Shown here: one piece after another, positions 18,058 through 26,204 of the stretch
Numbering within the stretch: position 1 is the stretch's first letter
Layout of the letters: each line of letters begins with the position of its first letter
Source: Cellulomonas fimi
GTDB taxonomy: Bacteria > Actinomycetota > Actinomycetes > Actinomycetales > Cellulomonadaceae
Length of the DNA stretch: 64,000 nt
Direction: 5' to 3'
Assembly (NCBI RefSeq): GCF_028583725.1
Contig: NZ_CP110680.1
Coordinates: forward strand, 1,302,001-1,366,000
Notes under the pieces: generated by a model
Told to the model about the DNA's origin: nothing
The model's database searches: none
What the model saw: only the letters and a program-made list of their open reading frames with translations
Translations under genes and position numbers: made by a program

Positions 18058-19818
18058 TCAGGCGTCGGCCGGGGCCGACGGAGCGGCGCCACCCTCGACC
18101 GGACGGCCGCCGCGCGTGCGGCGACGGTTGCGCGACCGGCTGCGACGCGCGCCGCCCGACGCGCTCTCGGCGCCCTCCGTGCCGGTCGCGTCGGCGCCGT
18201 CTTGCGGGCGCTCGGTGGGCTCGCCGCCCTCGGACGTGGCCGCGCCCTCGCCCGAGCCGCCGCGGCCACCGCGCCGACGACGACGGCCGCCCTCGCGGGC
18301 ACCCTCGTCGTCGCGACGCAGCTGACCGCCACGCTGCTCGCCGCCGCGCTGCTCGCCGCCGCGCCCGCGCGATCCGGCGCTCCCGGTCCGCGCACCGGCG
18401 CCGCCGCCGCGCTTGCCGGTCTCGCCGAGGTCCTCGATCGCCTCGGCCGCGAGGCCCGCGCGGGTCTGCTGCGCCTTCGGCAGGCGACCCTTGACGCCCT
18501 CGGGGATGTCGAGGTCGGAGTACACGTGCGGCGACGACGAGTACGTCTCGACCGGCTCGGGGATGCCGAGACCGAGCGCCTTGTCGATGAGCGACCAGCG
18601 CGGCATGTCGTCCCAGTCGACGAACGTGACCGCGGTGCCCTTGTTGCCCGCGCGGCCGGTGCGGCCCGTGCGGTGCAGGTAGGTCTTCTCGTCCTCGGGG
18701 CACTGGTAGTTGACGACGTGCGTGACGTCCTCGACGTCGATGCCGCGCGCGGCGACGTCGGTCGCGACCAGCACGTCCACCTTGCCGTGGCGGAACGCGC
18801 GCAGCGCCTGCTCGCGCGCGCCCTGGCCGAGGTCGCCGTGCAGCGCGCCCGCGGCGAACCCGCGCTCGACGAGGTCGTCGGCGACCTTCGCGGCGGTCCG
18901 CTTGGTCCGCGCGAACACGATCGTCAGGCCGCGGCCGTTCGCCTGGAGGATGCGCGCGAGCAGCTCGACCTTGTCGAGCGCGTGCGCGCGGTAGACGACC
19001 TGCTTGATGTTCTTGACGGTCTGGCTGCCGTCGTCGTCCGGGTCGGCCGCGCGGATGTGCGTCGGCTGCGTCATGTAGCGGCGCGCCATCGCGACGACCG
19101 CGCCGGGCATGGTCGCGGAGAACAGCATCGTGTGGCGCGACGCGGGGGTCGCGGCGAGCAGCGTCTCGACGTCGGGCAGGAAGCCGAGGTCGAGCATCTC
19201 GTCGGCCTCGTCGAGCACGACCGTGCGCACGTGGGTGAGGTCGAGGTGGCGCTGCTTGAGCAGGTCGATCATGCGGCCCGGCGTGCCGACGACGACGTCG
19301 ACGCCCTTGGCGAGCGCCTCGATCTGCGGCTCGTACGCGCGACCGCCGTACACCTGGACGACGCGCACGGTCCGGCGCGCGGACGCGGTCGCGAGGTCGC
19401 CGGCCACCTGCACCGCGAGCTCACGGGTCGGCACCACGACGAGCGCCTGCGGCTTGCCGGCGGCCGGGAGGCGGTCGTAGCCCTCCTCGCCGGGCGCGAC
19501 GACCGCGTGGAGCAGCGGGACGCCGAAGCCGAGGGTCTTGCCGGTGCCCGTCTTGGCCTGGCCGATGATGTCGTGCCGCGACAGCGCGACGGGCAGCGTC
19601 ATGGCCTGGATCGGGAACGGGTGCGAGATGCCCGCGTCGGCGAGCGCCTGGACGATCTCGGGGCGGACGTCGAAGTCCGCGAAGGACGCGTCGACGGCCT
19701 GCACCGACGAGTACGTGGAGCGCAGCGGGCGCGTCATGGGCGCGGCGAGCGCGCTGGCCGCGGAGGTGTCGGGGGTGTCGGGGGAGTCGACGGTGGTGCC
19801 GGGGTCGGTCGTCGTCAC
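18058..19818 (-). CDS. DEAD-box ATP-dependent RNA helicase
   Basis: A 586-residue helicase. Core motifs: Q-motif region ADAGISHPFPIQAMTLP, Walker A AKTGTGKT, PTRELAVQ, TPGRMIDLL, DEADEMLDLGF, SATM, then in RecA domain 2 IVFARTKRTA, LHGDLGQGARE, VATDVAARGIDV and HRTGRTGRAG. The last 130 residues are a low-complexity tail rich in Arg, Gly, Ser and Glu (RGRGGEQRGGEQRGG, RRRRRGGRGG), typical of actinobacterial cold-shock or ribosome-biogenesis helicases that bind RNA through basic tails. The start is a GTG at 19818. It is divergent from the ferritin-like gene. Confidence 0.95.
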   Translation of the reverse strand: MTTTDPGTTVDSPDTPDTSAASALAAPMTRPLRSTYSSVQAVDASFADFDVRPEIVQALADAGISHPFPIQAMTLPVALSRHDIIGQAKTGTGKTLGFGVPLLHAVVAPGEEGYDRLPAAGKPQALVVVPTRELAVQVAGDLATASARRTVRVVQVYGGRAYEPQIEALAKGVDVVVGTPGRMIDLLKQRHLDLTHVRTVVLDEADEMLDLGFLPDVETLLAATPASRHTMLFSATMPGAVVAMARRYMTQPTHIRAADPDDDGSQTVKNIKQVVYRAHALDKVELLARILQANGRGLTIVFARTKRTAAKVADDLVERGFAAGALHGDLGQGAREQALRAFRHGKVDVLVATDVAARGIDVEDVTHVVNYQCPEDEKTYLHRTGRTGRAGNKGTAVTFVDWDDMPRWSLIDKALGLGIPEPVETYSSSPHVYSDLDIPEGVKGRLPKAQQTRAGLAAEAIEDLGETGKRGGGAGARTGSAGSRGRGGEQRGGEQRGGQLRRDDEGAREGGRRRRRGGRGGSGEGAATSEGGEPTERPQDGADATGTEGAESASGGARRSRSRNRRRTRGGRPVEGGAAPSAPADA

Positions 19819-20107
19819 GTTGGCTTCTCACTGCGCAGGGTGGTGGTCCGCGCGCTGTCCAGGAGCGGCCGTCGATCGCGGCGGTCCCGGGCGACAGCGG
19901 TCACCACGCGGGTGGGCCGGCAGCCGATCGTGAAAGTCGCTCGCGAGCCGCTGCGGACGGACGTCCGGCGCTGCGCGAGCCGGTCCTGGGACCGGGGACG
20001 GCGTCCCCTCCGAGACGACCGGGCAACCGATGTACCCGCACAGCGTATCCGACGAGCCTGTGGACCGTTCCGCGCACGGCGGCGTGGCGTCGGCATACGA
20101 TCCACGG
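19819..20107. other. 289-base divergent intergenic region upstream of the helicase
   Basis: Long for this compact genome. It holds TACGAT at 20096-20101, six bases before the ferritin-like gene, and must contain the helicase promoter and probably a 5' untranslated leader; I see no convincing hexamer pair for the latter. Helicase genes of this type are often regulated through long leaders, but that is not shown here. Confidence 0.4.
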
Positions 20108-20851
20108 ATGACCACGCACGCACGCCCGGCCGGTCCCGACGACGCGTCCGTCGCCACCCCAGGGCCGTCGCAGGCCGACACGGTGGAGCTCCTCGGGCTG
20201 GTCGCCCAGCTGGAGCAGGTCGCGTTCGCGCGGCTCGCCGCCGACGCCGCGGAGGCCCCGACGGCCGACCAGCGGCTCCAGCTCAGCCGGTTCGCGGCCG
20301 CCGCGGTCACGCGTCGTGACACCGTGCTCGCGCGGATCGCCGAGCTCGGTGCCGACCCGGTCGCGGCGATCGCCCAGTTCGACCACGTGCTCGACGACTT
20401 CGACGCGCGCACCCAGCCCAGCACGTGGTGGGAGCGGCTGCTGAAGGCGTACGTGGGCTACGGCGTCGCGGACGACTTCTGCCGGGTCGCCGCCGCGGGT
20501 CTCGACGAGGAGTCCCGCCGGGTCGTGCTCGCGGTCCTCGACGACGCCGCGCACGCCGAGCTCGCCGTCGCGGAGCTGGACGCGGCCGGGTCCGACGACG
20601 GCGCGCTGAGCTCGCGGCTCGCGCTGTGGGGCCGCCGGCTCGTGGGGGAGGCGCTCGGCGTCGTGCAGCGGCTGCTCGTGCAGCGCCCGGGGCTCGTGCG
20701 GCTGGTGTCGAGCGGCACGGGCGACGCCCGGGTCGCCGACGAGCAGCAGGCGGACGGGCGCACCGCCCCCGCCAACCCGCCGACCAAGCTCTTCGGCGAG
20801 CTCACCGCGCAGCACACGCGCCGGATGTCGCGGCTCGGCCTCACCGCCTGA
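20108..20851 (+). CDS. Ferritin-like fold protein (MiaE-like)
   Basis: A 247-residue helical protein resembling the ferritin-like domain proteins that sit beside DEAD-box helicase and DUF3107 genes in many actinobacteria. Visible helices carry the spaced acidic residues expected of the fold: TVELLGLVAQLEQVAFARLAAD, RLQLSRFAAAAVTRRD, LLKAYVGYGVADDFCRVAAAGLDE and LDDAAHAELAVAELDAA (Glu-His-like pairs HAE). MiaE-type hydroxylation of tRNA is a possibility, but a complete di-iron site cannot be confirmed by eye. TACGAT lies six bases before the ATG, indicating leaderless transcription. Confidence 0.72.
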   Translation: MTTHARPAGPDDASVATPGPSQADTVELLGLVAQLEQVAFARLAADAAEAPTADQRLQLSRFAAAAVTRRDTVLARIAELGADPVAAIAQFDHVLDDFDARTQPSTWWERLLKAYVGYGVADDFCRVAAAGLDEESRRVVLAVLDDAAHAELAVAELDAAGSDDGALSSRLALWGRRLVGEALGVVQRLLVQRPGLVRLVSSGTGDARVADEQQADGRTAPANPPTKLFGELTAQHTRRMSRLGLTA

Positions 20852-20865
20852 GCCCGCCCGGCACG

Positions 20866-20907
20866 GACGAGGCCCCCGTCGACCGAGCGGTCGGCGGGGG
20901 CCTCGTC
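20866..20907. terminator. Long hairpin between ferritin-like gene and DUF3107 gene
   Basis: A 13-bp perfect stem (20866-20878 with 20895-20907) whose loop itself folds into a short second stem, giving an almost continuous 42-base hairpin. It lies between two convergent stop codons (20851 and 20916) and probably works in both directions. Confidence 0.8.
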
Positions 20908-20915
20908 GTGCGTCG

Positions 20916-21146
20916 TCAGATGCTGCCGAAACCCACGCGGGCCTTCGTCTCGGAGCCGATCTCCACGTAGCCCAGCGTGGACGTCGGGACGATCACCCGA
21001 CGACCGCGCGTGTCGTGCAGCTCCAGCACCGTCTTGCCGTCCAGCGCGGCGGCGACGGCCGCCGCGACCTCGTCAGCGGTCTGGTCGGTCTCCAGGACGA
21101 TCTCCCGCGGCAGGTTCTGCACGCCGATCGTGATCTCCACGGCCAT
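20916..21146 (-). CDS. DUF3107 family protein
   Basis: A 76-residue acidic protein starting MAVEITIGVQNLPREIVLET and containing VLELHDTRGRRVIVPTSTLGYVEIGS, which I recognise as the actinobacterial DUF3107 family; the C-terminal GRRVIVP...YVEIG is conserved. It contains no known catalytic motif. The ATG at 21146 is chosen over an upstream start because the family begins MxVEIKIGV and a GAGGACGAGGAAG stretch lies just upstream. It is adjacent to a TetR gene and the ferritin-like/helicase pair, the usual neighbourhood. Confidence 0.9.
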   Translation of the reverse strand: MAVEITIGVQNLPREIVLETDQTADEVAAAVAAALDGKTVLELHDTRGRRVIVPTSTLGYVEIGSETKARVGFGSI

Positions 21147-21215
21147 GTCTTCCTCGTCCTCCAACGTCGTCCGCTCGCGAGCGTCCGGGCCCACGGGGAG
21201 CCCGCCTCGACGATC

Positions 21216-21884
21216 CTAGGCGTCCTCGTAGACGAAGTCGGGGCGGACCAGCCCGGCGACCCCGCCCCAGGCGAGCTGCGTGACGAGCTCGGCGGTCAGA
21301 CCGGCGTCCGCGACGGGCGTCGTGCGGAGGCGGTGCGTCGCCGCGCCCTGCGCCATCGCGATGAGCGAGACGGCGAGCGTGGCGGACGCGTCGTCGGCCA
21401 GGCCTGTCACCTGGGACAGCACGCGCGCGATCCGGCGCGCGGCCTCCGACGACGCGTGCTCGACGCGCGCGCGCACGTCGGCGTCGTGCGTGACGTCGGA
21501 CTCGAACAGCAGCGTCGAGGACTCGCCCGCGACGTCGACGAAGTCGATGTAGGCGCGGACGATCGCGGCGATGACGTCACGACCCGCGCCGCGCTGCACG
21601 GGACCCGCCTCGAGGGGGGCGACGGCCTCCTCGACGGCCGCGAGGAGGTCGGAGCCGCACTGGTCGACGACGGCGAGGTAGAGGTCGAGCTTGGAGGGGA
21701 AGTGCCGGTACAGCACCGGCTTGCTGACCTCGGCGCGGTCGGCGATGTCGTCCATCGAGACGTGGTGGAAGCCCTCGGACGAGAAGAGGTCCTGCGCGAT
21801 GCGCAGCACCTGGGCACGCCGCTCGTCGCGGGCCATCCGCGGGCTGCGCGGCCGGGGGGGCGAGCCGTCGGTCCCGTCTGTCAT
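21216..21884 (-). CDS. TetR family transcriptional regulator
   Basis: A 222-residue repressor. After a 20-residue disordered start comes the TetR helix-turn-helix: RRAQVLRIAQDLFSSEGFHHVSMDDIADRAEVSKPVLYRHFPSKLDLYLAV. The C-terminal ligand domain ends VTQLAWGGVAGLVRPDFVYED. TACCAT lies six bases before the ATG at 21884. The gene is divergent from the DUF3152 protease gene by only 47 bases, so each gene's regulatory region must overlap that of the other. In mycobacteria a similar TetR gene (Rv3208-type) sits next to DUF3107; the ligand is unknown. Confidence 0.93.
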   Translation of the reverse strand: MTDGTDGSPPRPRSPRMARDERRAQVLRIAQDLFSSEGFHHVSMDDIADRAEVSKPVLYRHFPSKLDLYLAVVDQCGSDLLAAVEEAVAPLEAGPVQRGAGRDVIAAIVRAYIDFVDVAGESSTLLFESDVTHDADVRARVEHASSEAARRIARVLSQVTGLADDASATLAVSLIAMAQGAATHRLRTTPVADAGLTAELVTQLAWGGVAGLVRPDFVYEDA

Positions 21885-21931
21885 CCCGGCATGGTAGCGA
21901 CGGGACGTGTCCGGGATGCGACGATGTCCGC

Positions 21932-22873
21932 GTGATCCCGCCCGAGATGCCCCGTCCGGACGAGCGCGCCCCGCGTGCGCCCGGAGCCCGGCCGGAGCGT
22001 CCCGGCGCGCGTCCCGCCCGGCGTCGCGGGGTCCTGCTCGCCTCGCTCGTCGCCGCGGGCGGGCTGCTGCTCGGTGCCGGGACGGCGACGCTGACGCTGC
22101 CGACAGGCTCGGCCACGGACGCGTTGCGCGGTGCGCTCGCGCTGTCCGTCTCGGCCGGGCAGGTGCCGGGCCAGGGTGCGCTCGTCGCGGACGACGAGCA
22201 GGCGCGCGGCGCCGACACGTCCCGGACGGCCGTGCGTGCACCGGACCCGACACCGACGTTCGACCCGCTGCTGTCGGCGGACCCGCCGGTCGTCGCGCTG
22301 CCGCCGGGGCTGACCCTCGGCGACGTCGAGGCGGGACTGCTGTCGGTCGACATCCCCGAGCGCGGCGCCGGGACGTTCACGGTCGTCCCCGGCACCGACC
22401 CGGGACCGGGGACCGGCCGCGTGCGGACGATCCGCGTCGAGGTCGAGGACGGTCTGGCGGTCGACGGCGCGCGCTTCGCGCGGACGGTCATGGCGACGCT
22501 CAACGACCCGCGCGGCTGGGGCGCCGACGGGTCCGTGTCGTTCGCGCGCACCGACGGCCCCGCCGAGTTCCGCGTGACGCTCGCGTCGCCCGAGTCGGTG
22601 GACGACCTGTGCGCCCCGCTCGACACGAACGGTCAGGTCTCGTGCGGCCGCGCCGGCAACGCGGTGCTCAACCTGCGGCGCTGGGTGCTCGCGACGCAGG
22701 AGCTCGCGGGCGACAAGGTCACCTACCGCCAGTACCTCGTCAACCACGAGGTCGGCCACCTGCTGGGTCACGGGCACGAGAAGTGCCCGGCACCGGGCGC
22801 TCGCGCGCCGCTCATGCAGCAGCAGTCGTACAAGGCGGCGCCGTGCGTCCCGAACCCGTGGCCGTTCCCCTGA
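21932..22873 (+). CDS. DUF3152 secreted or membrane-anchored zinc metalloprotease-like protein
   Basis: A 313-residue protein: a Pro/Arg-rich cytoplasmic start, a hydrophobic segment at about 32-55 (RRRGVLLASLVAAGGLLLGAG) that would anchor or export it, a low-complexity spacer, and the DUF3152 domain. That domain holds NHEVGHLLGHGHEKCPAPG, an extended HExxH-like zinc site (HEVGHxxGxxH, metzincin pattern) with the catalytic Glu, plus two further cysteines (DDLCAPL, VSCGR). The terminal PCVPNPWPFP is conserved. It is probably an extracytoplasmic protease. GACGAT lies six bases before the GTG at 21932. Confidence 0.88.
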   Translation: MIPPEMPRPDERAPRAPGARPERPGARPARRRGVLLASLVAAGGLLLGAGTATLTLPTGSATDALRGALALSVSAGQVPGQGALVADDEQARGADTSRTAVRAPDPTPTFDPLLSADPPVVALPPGLTLGDVEAGLLSVDIPERGAGTFTVVPGTDPGPGTGRVRTIRVEVEDGLAVDGARFARTVMATLNDPRGWGADGSVSFARTDGPAEFRVTLASPESVDDLCAPLDTNGQVSCGRAGNAVLNLRRWVLATQELAGDKVTYRQYLVNHEVGHLLGHGHEKCPAPGARAPLMQQQSYKAAPCVPNPWPFP

Positions 22874-22946
22874 CGGTCCCCGCGTCACACGCCTGACGAC
22901 CTGCCGGTGGACGGCGGTGTCGGCGGCCCGTGATGGGATCGGCGCC

Positions 22947-25900
22947 GTGACGACGACCCCCGCGCTGCGCCTCGTGCGCCCCGCCCTGGCGGACGGGCCG
23001 GTGCGGGGGCCGGGCAGCCGGGTCGTCCTCGACGACGACCAGGCGCTCGCGGTCGACCGTGCCGTGCGCGGCGACGACCGGGCGCTGCTCGTCCTCGGTG
23101 CGCCCGGCACGGGCAAGACGACCGTCGCGCTGGAGACCGTCGTCGCGGCCGTGTCCGCGGGCCTGGCGCCGGAGGACGTGCTCGTCGTGTCCGCAGGCCG
23201 TCGCGCGGCCGCGGACCTGCGGGACCGGCTCGCCGCCCGGCTGCGCGCGACGTCGGGCCGCCCGCTCGTGCAGACCGCACCCGCGGTCGCGTTCGCGGTG
23301 CTGAGGTCCCGCGCCGCGCACCTCGGGCTCGTCCCGCCGACGCTCGTGTCCGGCGCGGAGCAGGACCTGCTGCTCGCGGAGCTCCTGGCCGGGCACGCCG
23401 CCGGCGAGGGTGCGCGTCCCGCCTGGCCGGGCGACGTGCCCGCCGACGTGCCGACGATGCGCGCGTTCCGCGACGAGCTGCGCGACCTGCTCATGCGCGC
23501 CGCCGAGCGCGGGCTCGGCCCGGTCGACCTCGCCGGGCTCGGCGAGCGGCACGCGCGGCCCGAGTGGACGGCCGCGGCGCAGGTCTACGAGGAGTACCTC
23601 GACGTCCTCGAGCTCCGCTCCGCGACGCCCGACCTCGGCGCGCGGCTCGACCCCGCCGTCGTCGTCGAGGAGGCCGCGCAGGCGCTGCTCGCGTGGGACG
23701 ACGAGGTGCCCGGCGCGGTGCGGCCGCGCTGGCGGCTGGTCGTCGTCGACGACCACCAGGAGAGCACGTCCGCGACCGCGCGGCTGCTGCGCGTGCTCGC
23801 CGACGACGGTGCGCGGCTCCTGCTGCTCGCCGACCCCGACGCCGCGGTGCAGACGTTCCGAGGCGCCGCTCCGGCGCTGGTCGGACGCGCGCCCGTCGAG
23901 GGTGACGGCGACGGGGAGCTCGGAGCCGCGACGCACGTGCTGCGGACGGTGTGGCGGCACGGCGACGCGCTGCGGGACGTCACGCGGCGGGTCACCGAGC
24001 GCATCGGCTCCGTCGGGGCGGTGCAGCACCGCCGCGCGCAGCCGCGTGCGACGACCGGTGCCGACCGGGAGCCGGCGGCGGGGGCCGACGGGTCCGGCCT
24101 CGTGCGTGCCGCGGTGCTGCCGAGCACCGCGCAGGAGGCCGCGTTCGTCGCGCACGCGTTGCGCACCGCGCACCTGGAGGACGGCGTCGGCTGGGACGAG
24201 ATGGCGGTCGTCGCGCGGTCGGGCGCGCAGGTCACGGCCCTGCGCCGCGCGCTCGCCGGCGCGTCCGTCCCGGTGACGGTCGTCGGCAGCGACGTCCCGC
24301 TGCGCGAGGAGCCCGCGGTCCGGCCGCTGCTCGAGGCGGTACGCGTCGTGGTCGGCGACGCCGAGCTCGACCCGGACGTGGCCGCCCGGCTCGCGTGCTC
24401 CCCGCTGGGCGGCCTCGACGCGGTCGGTCTGCGCCGCGTCCGGCGCGCGCTGCGTGCGGAGGAGCTCGCGTCCGGCGGCGGCCGCACGAGCGACGTGCTC
24501 CTGGTCGAGGCGCTCGGTGACCCGGCCCGCGTCGCGACGCTCCCGTCGTCCGTCGCGCGCCCCGTCGCCCGGCTCGCGGAGGTGCTGGCCGCGGGGCGCC
24601 GCGCGGCCGCGGAGGCCGACGCCGACGCGCAGACGGTGCTGTGGGCGCTGTGGCACGCGTCGGGGCTCGCGGAGCCGTGGCGGCGGTCCGCGCTCGCGGG
24701 TGGCGTCGCGGGGGAGCGCGCCGACCGCGACCTCGACGCGGTGCTCGCGCTGTTCCGCGCCGCCGAGACGTTCGTCGACCGCATGCCGCGCGCGACGCCC
24801 GGCGCGTTCGCCGACTGGCTCGCCGCGCAGGACCTGCCCTCGGACTCGATCGCCGCCGCCGCGCGTCGTCAGGCCGTGCCCGTGCTCACCCCCGCGGGCG
24901 CCGCGGGCCAGGAGTGGGACCTCGTGGTCGTCGCCGGCGTGCAGGACGGCGTCTGGCCCGACCTCCGGCTGCGGGACTCGCTGCTGGGGGCGCAGCGCCT
25001 CGTCGAGGTCGTGGCCGGCCGCCACGTCGACGGTGGCGACGAGGGTGCCCGCGCCGCCGAGGCACGTGCCGCCGTCCTCGCCGACGAGCTGCGCTCCTTC
25101 GCGGTCGCGTGCTCGCGCGCGCGGTCGCGGCTGGTCGTCACGGCGGTCGCGGACGCCGACCAGCAGCCCTCGCCCTTCCTCGACCTCGTCGAGCCGTCGG
25201 ACGGCGACGTGGACCACCGCCGCACGACGGTCCCCGCAGCCGCCGACCTGCGCGGGCTGGTCGCCGAGCTGCGCTCGCGGCTCGAGCAGGCGGTCGTCGA
25301 CGGCGTCGACCCGGATCCCGCGCTCGCGCGCACGCTCGCCCGGCTCGCGCGCGCGGGCGTCGCCGGCGCCGACCCCGCCGAGTGGCACGGACTCGCCACG
25401 CCGTCGAGCGACCAGCCGCTCTGGGGGCCGGAGGAGCGCGTCCCGGTGTCGCCGTCCCGGCTGGAGACGGCGCAGCGGTGCGCGCTGCGCTGGGCGCTCG
25501 AGGCCGCGGGAGGGACCGCTGCCGACTCCAGCGGGCAGACGCTCGGCACGCTCGTCCACGCCATCGCGCAGGAGCACCCGCGCGGCACACGGGCCGAGCT
25601 CGCCGCCGAGCTGGACCGGCGCTGGTCGGAGCTCGGCCTGGGCGACGGCTGGCCCGCGCGGGCGACCCGGCGGCGCGCCGAGGCGATGATCGACCGCCTC
25701 GCCGGGTACCTGCGCGACGCGGGTGCGCCGCTGCTGGTCGAGGGCGAGTTCACGCTGCGCACCGACCGCGCCGTCGTGCGCGGCACCGTCGACCGCGTCG
25801 AGCTCGACCCCGACGCGGCCGCCGACGGCGGCACCGGCGTCCGTGTCGTGGACCTCAAGACCGGCGCGACCGTCCCGAGCAAGGCGAAGGCCGCGACCAA

Positions 25901-26204
25901 CCCGCAGCTCGGCGCCTACCAGCTCGCGGTCGACGCGGGCGCGTTCGAGACGCTGCCGCCCGACGCCGTGAGCACGGGCGCGCGGCTCGTGTACCTCGGC
26001 ACGGGCGCGTCGGCGACCGAACGGCACCAGGAGGCGCTCGGGGGCGAGGACGACGGCCCGACGTGGGCGCGCACGCTCGTCGACGAGGTCGCCGACAAGA
26101 TGGCCGCGTCCACGTTCGTCGCGACCACCAACGACCTGTGCGACCGCTGCCCGGTCCGCCGGTCGTGCCCGGTGCGCACCGAGGGCGGGCAGGTGGTCGC
26201 GTGA
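22947..26204 (+). CDS. adnA: AdnA-like helicase-nuclease subunit (UvrD-like motor, Fe-S RecB nuclease)
   Basis: A 1085-residue subunit of an AdnAB-type double-strand-break resection machine. The N-terminal two thirds is a UvrD-like motor with Walker A GAPGTGKTT at residues 51-59 but a degraded Walker B/motif II, VVVDDHQES near 264-273 in place of DEYQD, suggesting a weak or non-leading motor. The C-terminal RecB-like nuclease has VDRVELD and VVDLKTGA (metal and catalytic Asp, Lys). Four cysteines, one in RLETAQRCALRW and three in LCDRCPVRRSC, match the Fe-S staple of AddB-type nucleases. The GTG at 22947 is preferred; its stop overlaps the start of the partner gene (GTGA). Confidence 0.88.
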   Translation: MTTTPALRLVRPALADGPVRGPGSRVVLDDDQALAVDRAVRGDDRALLVLGAPGTGKTTVALETVVAAVSAGLAPEDVLVVSAGRRAAADLRDRLAARLRATSGRPLVQTAPAVAFAVLRSRAAHLGLVPPTLVSGAEQDLLLAELLAGHAAGEGARPAWPGDVPADVPTMRAFRDELRDLLMRAAERGLGPVDLAGLGERHARPEWTAAAQVYEEYLDVLELRSATPDLGARLDPAVVVEEAAQALLAWDDEVPGAVRPRWRLVVVDDHQESTSATARLLRVLADDGARLLLLADPDAAVQTFRGAAPALVGRAPVEGDGDGELGAATHVLRTVWRHGDALRDVTRRVTERIGSVGAVQHRRAQPRATTGADREPAAGADGSGLVRAAVLPSTAQEAAFVAHALRTAHLEDGVGWDEMAVVARSGAQVTALRRALAGASVPVTVVGSDVPLREEPAVRPLLEAVRVVVGDAELDPDVAARLACSPLGGLDAVGLRRVRRALRAEELASGGGRTSDVLLVEALGDPARVATLPSSVARPVARLAEVLAAGRRAAAEADADAQTVLWALWHASGLAEPWRRSALAGGVAGERADRDLDAVLALFRAAETFVDRMPRATPGAFADWLAAQDLPSDSIAAAARRQAVPVLTPAGAAGQEWDLVVVAGVQDGVWPDLRLRDSLLGAQRLVEVVAGRHVDGGDEGARAAEARAAVLADELRSFAVACSRARSRLVVTAVADADQQPSPFLDLVEPSDGDVDHRRTTVPAAADLRGLVAELRSRLEQAVVDGVDPDPALARTLARLARAGVAGADPAEWHGLATPSSDQPLWGPEERVPVSPSRLETAQRCALRWALEAAGGTAADSSGQTLGTLVHAIAQEHPRGTRAELAAELDRRWSELGLGDGWPARATRRRAEAMIDRLAGYLRDAGAPLLVEGEFTLRTDRAVVRGTVDRVELDPDAAADGGTGVRVVDLKTGATVPSKAKAATNPQLGAYQLAVDAGAFETLPPDAVSTGARLVYLGTGASATERHQEALGGEDDGPTWARTLVDEVADKMAASTFVATTNDLCDRCPVRRSCPVRTEGGQVVA

